Source: Cellulomonas sp. SLBN-39
GTDB taxonomy: Bacteria; Actinomycetota; Actinomycetes; Actinomycetales; Cellulomonadaceae
Direction of reading: 5' to 3'
Assembly: GCF_006715865.1 (NCBI RefSeq)
Contig: NZ_VFOA01000001.1
Coordinates: 186,001-250,000, forward strand
Length of the DNA: 64,000 nt
A model generated the notes under the pieces. The model was not told the origin of the DNA. It saw only the letters and a program-made list of their open reading frames with translations, and made no database searches. This document shows, piece by piece, positions 1 to 8,914 of the stretch. The translations under genes were made by a program, and so were the position numbers. The first letter of the stretch is position 1. Each line of letters starts with the position of its first letter.

Positions 1-2470
1 CAAGCACCCCGACCTCGACGTCCAGAACCACGGCCTGACGCTGTGGGACCTGGACCGCGCGTTCCCCACCGGTGGCTTCACGGGGCGCTCGCGGGCGACG
101 CTGCGCGAGGTGCTCGGCCTGCTGCGCGACTCCTACTGCCGCACGGTCGGCGCCGAGTACATGCACCTGCAGGACCCGCGGCAGCGCCGCTGGCTGCAGG
201 AGCGCCTGGAGTCCGGGTACGCCCGCACCCCGCGCGAGGACCAGCTGCGGATCCTGCGCCGGCTCAACGCCGCCGAGGCGTTCGAGACCTTCCTGCAGAC
301 CAAGTACGTCGGGCAGAAGCGGTTCTCGCTCGAGGGCGGCGAGTCGCTCATCCCGCTGCTGGACGCGATCCTGTCGCGCGCCGCGAACGGCGGGCTCGAC
401 GAGGTCGGCATCGGCATGGCCCACCGTGGCCGTCTCAACGTCCTGGCGAACATCGCCGGGAAGTCCTACGGGCAGATCTTCAGCGAGTTCGAGGGCAACC
501 AGGACCCGAAGTCGGTCCAGGGCTCGGGCGACGTGAAGTACCACCTGGGCACCGAGGGCGTCTTCACGGCCGAGTCGGGTGCGACCACGCAGGTGTACCT
601 CGCGGCCAACCCGTCGCACCTCGAGGCCGTCGACCCGGTGCTCGAGGGCATCGTGCGCGCCAAGCAGGACCGGATCGACCTCGGCGGCGACGGGTTCTCG
701 GTGCTGCCGATCCTCATCCACGGCGACGCGGCCTTCGCCGGGCAGGGCGTGGTCTTCGAGACGCTGAACCTCGCCCAGCTGCGCGGCTACCGCACGGGCG
801 GCACGATCCACCTGATCGTCAACAACCAGGTCGGGTTCACCACGGGGCCGTCGTCGTCGCGCTCGTCGCAGTACGCGACCGACGTGGCCAAGGGCCTGCA
901 GGTGCCGATCTTCCACGTCAACGGGGACGACCCCGAGGCCGTGGTGCGGGTCGCCGAGCTCGCGTTCGAGTACCGCGAGCAGTTCGACCGCGACGTCATC
1001 ATCGACATGGTCTGCTACCGCCGTCGCGGGCACAACGAGGGCGACGACCCCTCGATGACGCAGCCGATGATGTACAACCTCATCGAGGCCAAGCGGTCGG
1101 TGCGCAAGCTGTACACCGAGACCCTCGTGGCCCGCGGCGACATCACGCTCGACGAGGCCGAGCAGGCGCTGCGGGACTACCAGCAGCAGCTCGAGCGCGT
1201 CTTCGCCGAGACCCGCGAGGACGGCTGGACGCCGCCGCCGCCGGAGTCCGAGGCCGTCGCGGGCCTGGAGCGCCCGGAGTCCCAGCTCGAGGACGCCGGG
1301 ATGATGGTCGGCTGGCAGACCGCGGTGCCCGCGTCGGTGCTCGAGCGCATCGGCCGCGCGCACGTGCAGCCGCCCGAGGGCTTCACCGTCCACCCCAAGC
1401 TCGCCCAGCTGCTGGCCCGGCGCGAGCAGATGAGCCGCCAGGGCGGCATCGACTGGGGCTACGGCGAGATCCTCGCGTTCGGGTCCCTGCTCGTCGAGGG
1501 CACGCCGGTCCGCCTCGCGGGCCAGGACTCGCGCCGCGGCACCTTCGTGCAGCGGCACGCCGTGCTGCACGACCGGCAGACGGGTGCGGAGTGGACCCCG
1601 CTGCTGTACCTGTCGGGCGACCAGGCGAAGTTCTGGGTCTACGACTCCTCCCTGTCGGAGTACGCGGCCCTCGGGTTCGAGTACGGGTACTCCGTCGAGC
1701 GGCCCGACGCCCTGGTGCTGTGGGAGGCGCAGTTCGGCGACTTCGTCAACGGCGCGCAGACCGTCATCGACGAGTTCATCTCCTCGGCCGAGCAGAAGTG
1801 GGCGCAGCGCTCGTCGGTGGTGCTCCTGCTGCCGCACGGCTACGAGGGCCAGGGCCCGGACCACTCGTCCGCCCGCATCGAGCGGTTCCTGCAGCTCGCG
1901 GCGGAGGACAACATGACCGTCGCGCAGCCGTCGACGCCCGCGTCGCACTTCCACCTGCTGCGCCGGCAGGCGTACGACCGCCCCCGCCGACCCCTGGTGG
2001 TGTTCACGCCCAAGTCGATGCTGCGGCTGAAGACGGCGACCTCGGCGGTCGAGGACTTCACGACCGGCACGTTCCGCACGGTCATCGGCGACGACCTGGC
2101 CTCGGCGAAGGCGGAGCAGGTCACCCGGGTGCTGCTGTGCTCGGGCAAGGTCTACTGGGACCTGCTCGCCCACCGCCTGCAGTCCGGCGACCAGCAGACC
2201 GCGATCGTCCGGTTCGAGCAGCTGTACCCGCTGCAGCCCGACGCGATCCGCGAGGCCCTGGCGCCGTTCGACGGCGCCGAGCTCGTGTGGGTCCAGGACG
2301 AGCCCCGGAACCAGGGCCCGTGGTCGTACATGTCGATGCACCTTCCGCAGCTGGTCGAGCGTCCCCTGCGGGTCGTCTCGCGCCACGAGTCCGCCTCGCC
2401 GGCCGCAGGCTCGGCCAAGAAGCACGCGGCGGAGCAGAAGGAGCTCGTCGAGGCGGCGTTCCGCCGCTGA
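1..2470 (+). CDS. kgd: Multifunctional 2-oxoglutarate dehydrogenase E1 (Kgd/OdhA), 3' part
   Basis: C-terminal 822 residues of the actinobacterial enzyme that decarboxylates 2-oxoglutarate with thiamine diphosphate in the TCA cycle. The frame is open from base 2, so the N-terminal acyltransferase-like part (about a third of the usual ~1230 residues) lies outside the window. Visible motifs include [14 protein letters not shown] (around 415-455), the cofactor region [20 protein letters not shown] and [15 protein letters not shown], then the transketolase-like half beginning near [15 protein letters not shown]. The gene ends 6 bases before a strong hairpin. Nothing appears broken in the visible part. 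Family assignment is secure; whether the whole protein carries the E2-like domain cannot be seen. Confidence 0.96.
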   Translation, partial: KHPDLDVQNHGLTLWDLDRAFPTGGFTGRSRATLREVLGLLRDSYCRTVGAEYMHLQDPRQRRWLQERLESGYARTPREDQLRILRRLNAAEAFETFLQTKYVGQKRFSLEGGESLIPLLDAILSRAANGGLDEVGIGMAHRGRLNVLANIAGKSYGQIFSEFEGNQDPKSVQGSGDVKYHLGTEGVFTAESGATTQVYLAANPSHLEAVDPVLEGIVRAKQDRIDLGGDGFSVLPILIHGDAAFAGQGVVFETLNLAQLRGYRTGGTIHLIVNNQVGFTTGPSSSRSSQYATDVAKGLQVPIFHVNGDDPEAVVRVAELAFEYREQFDRDVIIDMVCYRRRGHNEGDDPSMTQPMMYNLIEAKRSVRKLYTETLVARGDITLDEAEQALRDYQQQLERVFAETREDGWTPPPPESEAVAGLERPESQLEDAGMMVGWQTAVPASVLERIGRAHVQPPEGFTVHPKLAQLLARREQMSRQGGIDWGYGEILAFGSLLVEGTPVRLAGQDSRRGTFVQRHAVLHDRQTGAEWTPLLYLSGDQAKFWVYDSSLSEYAALGFEYGYSVERPDALVLWEAQFGDFVNGAQTVIDEFISSAEQKWAQRSSVVLLLPHGYEGQGPDHSSARIERFLQLAAEDNMTVAQPSTPASHFHLLRRQAYDRPRRPLVVFTPKSMLRLKTATSAVEDFTTGTFRTVIGDDLASAKAEQVTRVLLCSGKVYWDLLAHRLQSGDQQTAIVRFEQLYPLQPDAIREALAPFDGAELVWVQDEPRNQGPWSYMSMHLPQLVERPLRVVSRHESASPAAGSAKKHAAEQKELVEAAFRR

Positions 2471-2475
2471 CGCCG

Positions 2476-2522
2476 CACGGACGAGGCCCCGGTCCCCTCG
2501 CGGGGCCGGGGCCTCGTCCGTG
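2476..2522 (+). terminator. Hairpin terminator after kgd
   Basis: Perfect 17-bp inverted repeat (2476-2492 with 2506-2522) around a 13-base loop that can itself form a C4/G4 stem. It sits 6 bases after the kgd stop and 25 bases from the stop of the convergent chemoreceptor gene, so it may serve both strands. There is no T-run after it. Confidence 0.85.
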
Positions 2523-2546
2523 GTGGGCGCGCGCCCCTGCGGGGCG

Positions 2547-3446
2547 TCAGCCCATCTCGGTCAGGTGGGCGACCTCGGCGCTGAGCACCTCGGCCATGCG
2601 GGACAGCCCGCCGTCGCCGTCGCCCGCGGCGGTCGCGATGGCACCGACCTCGTCGTCCATGCTGCGGATCGTCGCCACGACGACGTCGATGGCCGCGGCG
2701 GCCGCGGTCGCGGACTCCTGCACGGCAGCGACAGCCGCGGCGATGTCGTCGCTGGACGACCCGGCGGAGTCCGCGAGCACCTTGACCTCGTCGGCCACGA
2801 CCGCGAACCCGCGCCCGGCCTCGCCGGCCCGGGCGGCCTCGATCGTCGCGTTGAGGGCGAGCATGCGGGTGCGGCCCGAGATGAGGCGGATGATCTCGAC
2901 GGCCTGCGCGATCTGCTGCGAGCTGGCCTCCAGGCCCTGCACGGTCGCGAGCGCCTCGTCAGCCCCGGCGACCCCGCGGCGGGCGTTCTCGGCGAGCGAG
3001 CTCACCGACGCCGACAGCTCGGTCGACGCCGCGGCCACGTGGGACGACACCTCGCCGGCGTTCCGGGCGATCCGCTGGCGCGCCTCGGCCTGCGCGGCGT
3101 AGTCGCGCGTGAGCGTGCGGTGCACGCTGCCGATGGACCGGGCCGCGACCTTGAACGCACCCGGCAGGCCACGGGTGAGCAGCCGACGGTGGAACCGCCC
3201 CTCGGACGCGGCGGCGAGCGAGACGCCGGCCTCGCGCACGAAGGCGTCGGTGACGTCGAGGAGCTGGTGCAGGTGGTCGCGGATGGCCGCGGTGCGGGGG
3301 TCGCCGGACAGCAGCCCGACGCGCGGCTCGAGGTCGCCGCCGGCCGCGGCGCTGAGCACCCGGAGGATCTCGTCGAGGTCCGTGCCGATCGCCGCTGCCG
3401 CGGCCGAGTCCTGCTGCGCCCGGTGGGCGGTCTGCTGGCGCGCCAT
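2547..3446 (-). CDS. Soluble methyl-accepting chemotaxis protein
   Basis: 299-residue chemoreceptor signalling protein without any membrane segment, so it should act in the cytoplasm by controlling CheA. Residues about 20-110 look like a HAMP-type helical region (GDLEPRV..., [10 protein letters not shown]), followed by coiled coil and the conserved hairpin tip at about 190-222 ([29 protein letters not shown]). No CheR/CheB tether peptide is seen at the end. Its ATG overlaps the TGA of the upstream PAS gene by one base (TGATG), which implies translational coupling. The pair looks like an Aer-type receptor divided into a sensor and a transmitter. No che or flagellar genes lie in the window. Confidence 0.9.
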   Translation of the reverse strand: MARQQTAHRAQQDSAAAAAIGTDLDEILRVLSAAAGGDLEPRVGLLSGDPRTAAIRDHLHQLLDVTDAFVREAGVSLAAASEGRFHRRLLTRGLPGAFKVAARSIGSVHRTLTRDYAAQAEARQRIARNAGEVSSHVAAASTELSASVSSLAENARRGVAGADEALATVQGLEASSQQIAQAVEIIRLISGRTRMLALNATIEAARAGEAGRGFAVVADEVKVLADSAGSSSDDIAAAVAAVQESATAAAAAIDVVVATIRSMDDEVGAIATAAGDGDGGLSRMAEVLSAEVAHLTEMG

Positions 3447-3994
3447 CACGCCTCCCCGTCGGTGTCGTTGATGATGCCCCAGACGAACTCGTCGTACGTG
3501 GTGCCGGCCTCGGCGAGGACGGTGTCGAGCTCGGCGCGGCCGGCGGCGGTCGCGGCGCGGGCGCCCTGCTCGCGCCGCTCGGCCTGCAGGAGCCGGGCGT
3601 ACAGCGGCGTGACCCGCGCGATCGCGGCGGGGGCCGGCCAGCGCCGGTTGGAGTGGTACCCGACGATGCGCCCGTCGACCGACGTGGAGGCGGTGACGTG
3701 CGCGAGCACCCAGTAGCCGGCGCCGTCGCCCGCGAGGTTGAGGATGTAGGCGAAGATCTCGTCGCCGCGCGCGATGGTCTCCCACAGCAGCGAGAACACG
3801 GCCCGCGGCATCTCGGGGTGGCGCAGCTGGGAGTGCGGGGAGCCGAGCAGCTCGCACTCGGAGTAGGCGCTGATGCGCAGGAAGACGTCGTTCGCGTAGG
3901 TGATGTGCCCGCGCGGGTCGGTCTTCGACACGATGATCTCGTCGTGCCCGAAGGTCCTCATGACTCCGGTCGGTGCCGGACGGGTCAGCTGCAT
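3446..3994 (-). CDS. Aer-type PAS domain sensor protein
   Basis: 182-residue single PAS protein. The stretch [19 protein letters not shown] and then [18 protein letters not shown] and [11 protein letters not shown] follow the Aer/redox PAS pattern. In E. coli Aer the FAD site uses Arg-His-x-Asp plus a Trp downstream; here the same place reads RHPE with a Trp ten residues later, so a flavin is plausible but the acidic residue is Glu. The C-terminal third is helical and has no signalling hairpin. It is the first gene of a coupled pair with the chemoreceptor. SD-like GGGGAG lies about 10 bases before the ATG. Sensing of redox or oxygen is inferred. Confidence 0.85.
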   Translation of the reverse strand: MQLTRPAPTGVMRTFGHDEIIVSKTDPRGHITYANDVFLRISAYSECELLGSPHSQLRHPEMPRAVFSLLWETIARGDEIFAYILNLAGDGAGYWVLAHVTASTSVDGRIVGYHSNRRWPAPAAIARVTPLYARLLQAERREQGARAATAAGRAELDTVLAEAGTTYDEFVWGIINDTDGEA

Positions 3995-4053
3995 AGGTCG
4001 GTCTCCCCTGACGATGCTCCGTCCCGCCTATCGGCCGCCCGGGGAGGCCTGTG

Positions 4054-4073
4054 ACTCGTCGGCCATGACGAGT
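4054..4073 (-). other. Inverted repeat between glxA-like and PAS genes
   Basis: Perfect 7-bp arms ACTCGTC/GACGAGT with a 6-base loop, 10 bases past the stop of the upstream regulator gene and about 60 bases before the PAS gene start. It could be a weak terminator of the regulator gene or an operator for the receptor pair; the sequence does not decide. Confidence 0.4.
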
Positions 4074-4083
4074 TGGTGGGCCG

Positions 4084-5097
4084 TCATGGCGCCGGGGCGG
4101 CTCCGTCGACGTACGCGAACCGGCGACGGTACGCCTGGGGGCTGGTGCGCAGGGTCCGGGCGAAGTGCTCCCGCAGGTGGGCGGCGGTGCGCAGGCCGCA
4201 CCGGCGGGCGATCTCCTCCACGCCGGCGTCCGTCCGCTCGAGGAGCTCCTGCGCACGCGCCACCCGCTGGCGGGCGACCCACGCGGCCGGCGTGGCGCCC
4301 GTCTCGGCCCGGAACCGGCGCGCGAAGGTGCGCTCGGAGAGCAGGGCGCGCGCGGCGAGCGCCGGCACCGACAGGTCCTCGTCGAGGTGCTCGAGCATCC
4401 AGGCGAGCAGCGGCGCGAGGGTGTCGGCCCGGGGCGGCAGCGGCGTGTCGATGAACTGGGCCTGCCCGCCGTCGCGCTGCGGCGGCACGATCATGCGCCG
4501 GGCGACGGCTGTCGCCATGGCGGCGCCGAGCTCGCGCCGCACGAGGTGCAGGCACGCGTCGATGCCGGCGGCGGTGCCGGCGCTCGTGACGACCGTGCCG
4601 TCCTCGACGAAGAGCACGTCGGGGTCGACGACGGCGGCCGGGTGGCGGCGGGCGAGCTCGTCGGCGTGCATCCAGTGGGTGGTGCACCGGCGCCCGTCGA
4701 GGAGGCCCGCCTCGCCGAGCGCGAACGCGCCGCTGCAGATGCTCAGGACCCACGCGCCCCGGGCGTGGGCGGCGCGCAGGGCGTCGAGCACGGGGGCCGC
4801 CACGGGCCGCGGCGGGGCCCCGTAGGCGGGGACGACGACGAGGTCGACGTCGTCGGCGGCCTCGAGGCCGTGCTCGACCACGAGCGAGAACCCCATCGTC
4901 GTGGGCACCCGCACGCCGGGGTCGGGCCCGCACACCCGGAAGTCGAAGGCAGGCCCCCCGGTGTCGGTGCGGTCGAGCCCGAACACCTCGCACGCCACCC
5001 CGAGCTCGAAGGGCGCGGCGCCGGGGAGCACGACGACGGCGACGGATCGGAGCACGCCCCCAGGCTCGCACGCGGTTGGCAGAATCTCAACGGGCAT
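4084..5097 (-). CDS. GlxA-family transcriptional regulator (DJ-1/PfpI plus AraC HTH)
   Basis: 337-residue regulator. The N-terminal half is a DJ-1/PfpI-like domain that in this family binds a small ligand: [21 protein letters not shown], nucleophile-elbow-like [19 protein letters not shown] and [16 protein letters not shown]. The last ~100 residues carry two helix-turn-helices of the AraC type ([38 protein letters not shown]). I chose the ATG at 5097 because AGGAG stands 5 bases before it; a GTG at 5055, closer to the domain start, is the alternative. It is divergent from a tiny membrane protein gene, with an inverted repeat in the shared gap. The ligand is unknown. Confidence 0.9.
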   Translation of the reverse strand: MPVEILPTACEPGGVLRSVAVVVLPGAAPFELGVACEVFGLDRTDTGGPAFDFRVCGPDPGVRVPTTMGFSLVVEHGLEAADDVDLVVVPAYGAPPRPVAAPVLDALRAAHARGAWVLSICSGAFALGEAGLLDGRRCTTHWMHADELARRHPAAVVDPDVLFVEDGTVVTSAGTAAGIDACLHLVRRELGAAMATAVARRMIVPPQRDGGQAQFIDTPLPPRADTLAPLLAWMLEHLDEDLSVPALAARALLSERTFARRFRAETGATPAAWVARQRVARAQELLERTDAGVEEIARRCGLRTAAHLREHFARTLRTSPQAYRRRFAYVDGAAPAP

Positions 5098-5108
5098 CGG
5101 CACTCCTG

Positions 5109-5132
5109 CCACTGGTGGCTGTTTTCCAGTGG
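5109..5132. promoter_or_regulatory. Inverted repeat in the divergent glxA-like/small-ORF gap
   Basis: CCACTGG-N10-CCAGTGG, perfect 7-bp arms with 17-bp centre spacing, filling the middle of the 51-bp gap between two divergent starts. Position and geometry suit an operator for the adjacent regulator. Confidence 0.5.
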
Positions 5133-5148
5133 ATGAAGACTTTCTGCC

Positions 5149-5289
5149 ATGACCTTCCTCGCGCTGATCCTGCTCCTCCTCGTGCTCGCGGCCACCGTCG
5201 TCGCGCTCGCCGTGGCCGTGCGCCACGACGGCCTCGGCCACCGCCCGCCCCCGCGCTCGCGCCACGCCTGGGACGACCGCCCCGCCTGA
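5149..5289 (+). CDS. Single-span small membrane protein (46 aa)
   Basis: Short reading frame of 46 residues. Residues 3-25 form one hydrophobic helix (FLALILLLLVLAATVVALAV), followed by a basic, proline-rich tail ending in HAWDDRPA. Third codon positions are almost all G or C, as in real genes here. No clear Shine-Dalgarno is seen; a poor -10-like hexamer (AAGACT, 5136-5141) 7 bases before the ATG could give a leaderless transcript. It faces the GlxA-type regulator. Function not known; an inner-membrane micropeptide is the safest description. Confidence 0.6.
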   Translation: MTFLALILLLLVLAATVVALAVAVRHDGLGHRPPPRSRHAWDDRPA

Positions 5290-5497
5290 CGCGCACCCGA
5301 TCGGCCGGCCCGCGCCCGGCGCCCCATGACGGCCTGCCCGTGACTCCCGGCACACCGGTCACCCGTGCGGGTGGTCCCCACCGCGACCTGCGCGCCGATC
5401 CGCGACAGGGCCGCAGGATCATCGGGCTCCTGGCCCGGCGTGCTGCGACACTGTCGCCAGCACCGGGTGCCCCCGGTGCACGGCACGGGCAGGAGTG

Positions 5498-6100
5498 ATG
5501 AGGGTGGGTGAGCTGCCGCTGCGGCTCGCGGTGATCGGCGACGAGCTGGCCGCGGGCGTCGGCGACCCCAAGGGCCTCGGCTGGGTCGGCCGCGTCGCGG
5601 CCCGCACGAGCGCCCCGCACCCCCTGACCGTCCTGACCCTGGCCGTCCCGGGCGAGACCAGCACCGAGCTCGGCGGGCGGTGGGACGGCGAGGTGTCGCG
5701 GCGCCTCGCGCCCGACGCCGACAACCGCCTGGTCGTCGCCGTCGGGCGCGCGGACGTGCGCGCCGGCCTCTCGCTGGCGCGCAGCCGCCTCAACCTGGCC
5801 AACGTGCTCGACGTCGCGGAGCAGCGCCGGATCCCCGCGTTCGTCGTCGGCCCCCCGCCCGGCGACCCGGCCGAGGGCGACCGGCTCGCCGAGCTCTCGG
5901 CCGCCCTGGGCGACGTCGCCGCCCGCCGCCGCGTGCCGTACGTCGACACGTACACGCCGCTGGCGCCGCACGACCAGTGGCTCGCCGACATGGCGACGTC
6001 GCCGGACCACCTGCCCGGCCAGGCCGGGTACGGGCTGATCGCCTGGCTCGTGCTGCACACCGGCTGGCACGCGTGGCTGGGTCTGCCCCAGGACGACTGA
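5498..6100 (+). CDS. SGNH/GDSL-family hydrolase
   Basis: 200-residue single-domain protein of the SGNH hydrolase fold (esterase/lipase-like, cytosolic, no signal peptide). Block I appears as LAVIGDELAAGVGD, with Glu where the usual GDS serine would be followed, so the nucleophile position is altered: the motif reads GDEL rather than GDSL. The late block is ATSPDHLPGQAGYGLIAW, where Asp-x-x-His is expected. The change at block I raises doubt about ordinary esterase activity. AGGAG at 5491-5495 is too close to the ATG at 5498; GTG 5504 is 8 bases from it and may be the real start. Substrate unknown. Confidence 0.75.
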   Translation: MRVGELPLRLAVIGDELAAGVGDPKGLGWVGRVAARTSAPHPLTVLTLAVPGETSTELGGRWDGEVSRRLAPDADNRLVVAVGRADVRAGLSLARSRLNLANVLDVAEQRRIPAFVVGPPPGDPAEGDRLAELSAALGDVAARRRVPYVDTYTPLAPHDQWLADMATSPDHLPGQAGYGLIAWLVLHTGWHAWLGLPQDD

Positions 6101-6106
6101 GGACGG

Positions 6107-6706
6107 TCAGCGCAGCGTCGAGCGGACCGATCGCAGGGCGGTGTCGAGCACGGTCCGCACCGTCTCGACCGTGAGCTCGCCCACGCCGTCGCGCGCGTCG
6201 GCGACGCGCAGGTCCGCGCGCACCTCGTCGACGAACCGGCGCACCAGCGCCTCGGCCTCCACACGACGCCGGTGCGAGGCCGCCCGGTCGGGGTCGGGCA
6301 CGCCCGGCGTCGCCGTGTCGCGCGCACGCTGCGCGGCCGCCGCGAGGTCGGCGCGCAGCCCGCGCATCGCGGTCTGCACGTCGGTGCGCACCTGGGTCGC
6401 CTGCCGTCGGACCGTCTCGGCGATCTCCTCCTCGAGGTGCGCCAGGTCGCCGCGGCGCGCGTCGAGCTCGGCCCGGCCCGCGCCGGTCAGCGCGTAGGTG
6501 GCCTTGCGGCCCTCGGCGGTGCGGACGACCAGCCCCTCCTCCTCGAGCCGGGACAGCCGCGGGTACACGGTGCCCGCACTCGGCCGGTACGTGCCGCCGA
6601 ACCGGTCGGACAGGGCCGTGATGAGCTCGTAGCCGTGCCGGGGCCCGTCCTCCAGCAGCGCCAGCAGGTAGAGGCGCAGCTGCCCGTGGGCGAACACCTG
6701 CACCAT
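6107..6706 (-). CDS. PadR-family transcriptional regulator
   Basis: 199 residues. The N-terminal ~85 residues are the PadR winged helix (LRLYLLALLEDGPRHGYEL, then YRPSAGTVYPRLSRLEEEGL and a wing ATYALTGAGR). The remainder is an extended charged helical region, probably the dimer coiled coil. The ATG overlaps the stop of the upstream DUF4097 gene by one base (TGATG), so the two are translated together. PadR proteins usually repress their own operon; paired copies of a site lie at the promoter before the DUF4097 gene. It is the last gene of the operon, tail to tail with the SGNH gene. Confidence 0.92.
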   Translation of the reverse strand: MVQVFAHGQLRLYLLALLEDGPRHGYELITALSDRFGGTYRPSAGTVYPRLSRLEEEGLVVRTAEGRKATYALTGAGRAELDARRGDLAHLEEEIAETVRRQATQVRTDVQTAMRGLRADLAAAAQRARDTATPGVPDPDRAASHRRRVEAEALVRRFVDEVRADLRVADARDGVGELTVETVRTVLDTALRSVRSTLR

Positions 6707-7575
6707 CAGGCGTCACCGCCCGTCGGGACCGGGGCGTCCTGCGGCGCGTCGTCCGGCACCGCGGAGGCCTGCGAGCGGAGCACGGTGACGTGCCCGGTGA
6801 CGGTCGTGGCCGAGAGGAAGCAGCCACCCTCGCCCGCGTCGACGTCGACCGTGCGCTGCCCGGGCCCGGAGCCCTTGTGCTCGACCCCGTCGACGACGAG
6901 GCGCCCGGAGACGGACTGCGCCCGCACCTGCAGGCCCGCGCCCTCGGGCACCCGGACGGTGAGGTCGCCCGCGACGGTCGTGACGGTCAGGGACGAGGTC
7001 CCGGCGCCGACGTCGAGCGAGACGGCCCCCGAGACGGCGCTGCCCTGGACGAGCGTGAGGTCGCCGGAGGCCGCGATCTCGCCCGAGACGGTCTGGAAGC
7101 GCAGGTCGCCGACGTGCGCGCGCACCACGACCTCCCCGGTGACGGTGTGCACCGTCAGCCGGCCGTGCACGTCGTCGACGACCATCGAGCCCGAGACGGT
7201 GGAGACGTGCGCGTCCTCGCGCAGCCCGGCCACGAGCCCGTCGGCGCTGACCGTGCCGATGCGCGCGAGCACCGCGGCGGGCACGGCGACGTGCACGTCC
7301 GCCCGGTCCTTGTCCTGGAAGTTGCGGAACTTCTCGACGAAGCCCTCCCAGCCGCCGAGCGTGAACGCGTAGCCGACGCGCAGCTCGCCGTCCGTGAGCC
7401 CGACCTCGAGCGGACGCCCGTCGACGCCGTGCACCTCGAGCCGCGCGCCCGTCGCGGCCGGGTCCGCGTGGGCGACGACGTCGACACGCCCGCCCACGAG
7501 CCCGACGCGCAGGGAGCGCACGTCCTCGACCTCGATCACCTGCGGGCCGGCGACGACCCAGGACTCCGACGCCAT
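6706..7575 (-). CDS. DUF4097 family beta-helix-like protein
   Basis: 289 residues, first gene of a two-gene operon with the PadR regulator. The second half is a ladder of short repeats such as VSTVSGSMVVDDVHG, VHTVTGEVVVRAHVG and FQTVSGEIAASGDL, about 20 residues each, the pattern of the DUF4097/adhesin-like right-handed beta fold. No signal peptide or membrane segment is seen. AGGAGG stands 5 bases before the ATG. DUF4097-PadR pairs are common in actinobacteria, but the molecular role is not established; membrane-stress sensing has been suggested for relatives and is only an inference here. Confidence 0.85.
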   Translation of the reverse strand: MASESWVVAGPQVIEVEDVRSLRVGLVGGRVDVVAHADPAATGARLEVHGVDGRPLEVGLTDGELRVGYAFTLGGWEGFVEKFRNFQDKDRADVHVAVPAAVLARIGTVSADGLVAGLREDAHVSTVSGSMVVDDVHGRLTVHTVTGEVVVRAHVGDLRFQTVSGEIAASGDLTLVQGSAVSGAVSLDVGAGTSSLTVTTVAGDLTVRVPEGAGLQVRAQSVSGRLVVDGVEHKGSGPGQRTVDVDAGEGGCFLSATTVTGHVTVLRSQASAVPDDAPQDAPVPTGGDA

Positions 7576-7590
7576 GACGTCCTCCTCATG

Positions 7591-7641
7591 CGATATGTCG
7601 TGTGGTCCACTCACGATATGTCGCGTTGCTCGACCCGGCAA
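7591..7641 (-). promoter_or_regulatory. Promoter and paired operator of DUF4097-padR operon
   Basis: Two exact copies of CGATATGTCG (7591-7600 and 7614-7623), 23 bp apart. On the minus strand a promoter fits over them: -35 TTGCCG (7641-7636), 17-bp spacer, -10 TATCGT (7618-7613). One copy overlaps the -10, the other lies just before the Shine-Dalgarno sequence. This fits autorepression by PadR. Confidence 0.6.
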
Positions 7642-7694
7642 GCCCCGACCACGGCCGGAGCAGCGGGCGACCGCACGGCCGCCCGCCGCGCGCG

Positions 7695-8774
7695 TCAGGC
7701 CACGGACCAGCCGCCGTCGGACGGCAGCACCGCGCCGTTGACGTTCGTGCCGTCGTCGCTCAGCAGGAACGTGATCGACGCCGCCAGCTGGGCCGCCTCG
7801 GCCACCGCCGGCATGGCCGCCATCGCCAGCCCGATCCGCTCGCGACCCAGCGGGGAGGCGAAGCGGCTCTCGATCCCGGTGAGCACCGGACCGGGCGCGA
7901 CCGCGTTGACCCGCACGCCCGACGGCCCGTACATGTGCGCGCTGCTGCGCGTCAGGCCGACGACCGCGTGCTTGGACGCCGTGTACGCCACCCCCGCGGC
8001 AGAGCCCCGCAGCGCCGCCTCCGAGGCGACGTTCACGACCGAGCCCCGACCGGCCGCGAGCATGAGCGGCAGCAGCGCCCGGGTGAGGCGGAACGCCCCG
8101 TCGACGTTCACCGCGAACACCCGCTCCCACACGGCGTCCTGCACCTCGTGCAGCGGTGTCATGTCGTCCATCACGCCGGCGACGTTCGCCAGCGCGTCCA
8201 CCCGCCCGTCCGTGGCGGCGACGACCGCCTCGATGCCCGCCGGGTCGGTGATGTCGGCCCGCACGGGCACGACGTCCGCGTCGGGCAGCTCGGCGACGAG
8301 GGCCTCCAGCCCGGCCTCGACCAGGTCGACGGCCACGACCCGGCCACCCTCGCGGGCCACCCGCGAGGCGGTCGCCCGGCCGATCCCCGACCCCGCACCG
8401 GTGACGACGACCGTCTGCCCGGCGAACCGCCCGGGCGTGGTGCGCTCGACCCACGGCTGCGCGTCGGGGACGGCGGCGCCGGGCGGGTCGGAGCGGGACC
8501 CTTCGTCGCGGGACCCGCCGGCCGCCCCCCCGACCTCCGGCGGCACCTCTCCCGCCTCCGCCCGTCGGACGAGGTCGTCGACGACCTCCTGGGTCAGCAG
8601 CCCCTTGCTCAGCGCGACGAGCCGCTGGAGGGAGAACATCCGCACGGGGCGCAGGTCGCCGGCGTCCCGCCCGGCCTCGGCGAGCATCGCCCGCAGCAGC
8701 GGGCCGCCGACGGGGTGGTCGAGCCAGGTCCCCACCGACGACCTCGCGGTGAGCGCCGTGTCCTTCGTGGCCAT
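7695..8774 (-). CDS. Short-chain dehydrogenase/reductase with N-terminal extension
   Basis: 359 residues, about 110 longer than a classical SDR. The C-terminal 245 residues hold the Rossmann motif TGAGSGIGR, NVAG, the catalytic YTASK and PGPV, so it is a NAD(P)-dependent oxidoreductase in the cytosol, substrate unknown. Residues 1-75 form a separate helical module (GTWLDHPVGGPLLR, RPVRMFSLQRLVALSKG) joined by an acidic linker. Two ATGs lie in tandem; the second (8774) is 6 bases after GGAAGG and is preferred. A TetR gene lies upstream on the same strand and a 17-bp palindrome overlaps the likely promoter, so expression is probably under that repressor. Confidence 0.85.
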   Translation of the reverse strand: MATKDTALTARSSVGTWLDHPVGGPLLRAMLAEAGRDAGDLRPVRMFSLQRLVALSKGLLTQEVVDDLVRRAEAGEVPPEVGGAAGGSRDEGSRSDPPGAAVPDAQPWVERTTPGRFAGQTVVVTGAGSGIGRATASRVAREGGRVVAVDLVEAGLEALVAELPDADVVPVRADITDPAGIEAVVAATDGRVDALANVAGVMDDMTPLHEVQDAVWERVFAVNVDGAFRLTRALLPLMLAAGRGSVVNVASEAALRGSAAGVAYTASKHAVVGLTRSSAHMYGPSGVRVNAVAPGPVLTGIESRFASPLGRERIGLAMAAMPAVAEAAQLAASITFLLSDDGTNVNGAVLPSDGGWSVA

Positions 8775-8832
8775 CATCGTCCTTCCGACGTGCACGCCGG
8801 CCGCGACGCCCGCGGCCGCCGCGTGCCACGCG

Positions 8833-8872
8833 ATCGTCGCCCGCGAGCCCTGCGCAGTCAACTAAGTTGACT
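8833..8872 (-). promoter_or_regulatory. SDR promoter with TetR-type palindrome
   Basis: AGTCAACT-A-AGTTGACT (8856-8872), perfect 8-bp arms around one base. On the minus strand its end supplies a -35 TTGACT (8861-8856), followed after 17 bp by GACGAT (8838-8833). Binding there would block RNA polymerase; the neighbouring TetR gene product is the obvious ligand-controlled repressor. Confidence 0.7.
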
Positions 8873-8914
8873 CACGCCACCGGCACCCGGGCAGCGGCAC
8901 GGCGGAGGACCGGG

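Noticed and set aside
43-3102. Very long open frames on the opposite strand or other frames of kgd, cimA, ilvB, gltX and other genes
   Set aside because: High GC removes stop codons by chance; their translations are Arg/Pro/Ala-rich low-complexity sequence without domains, while the genes chosen carry full family motifs.
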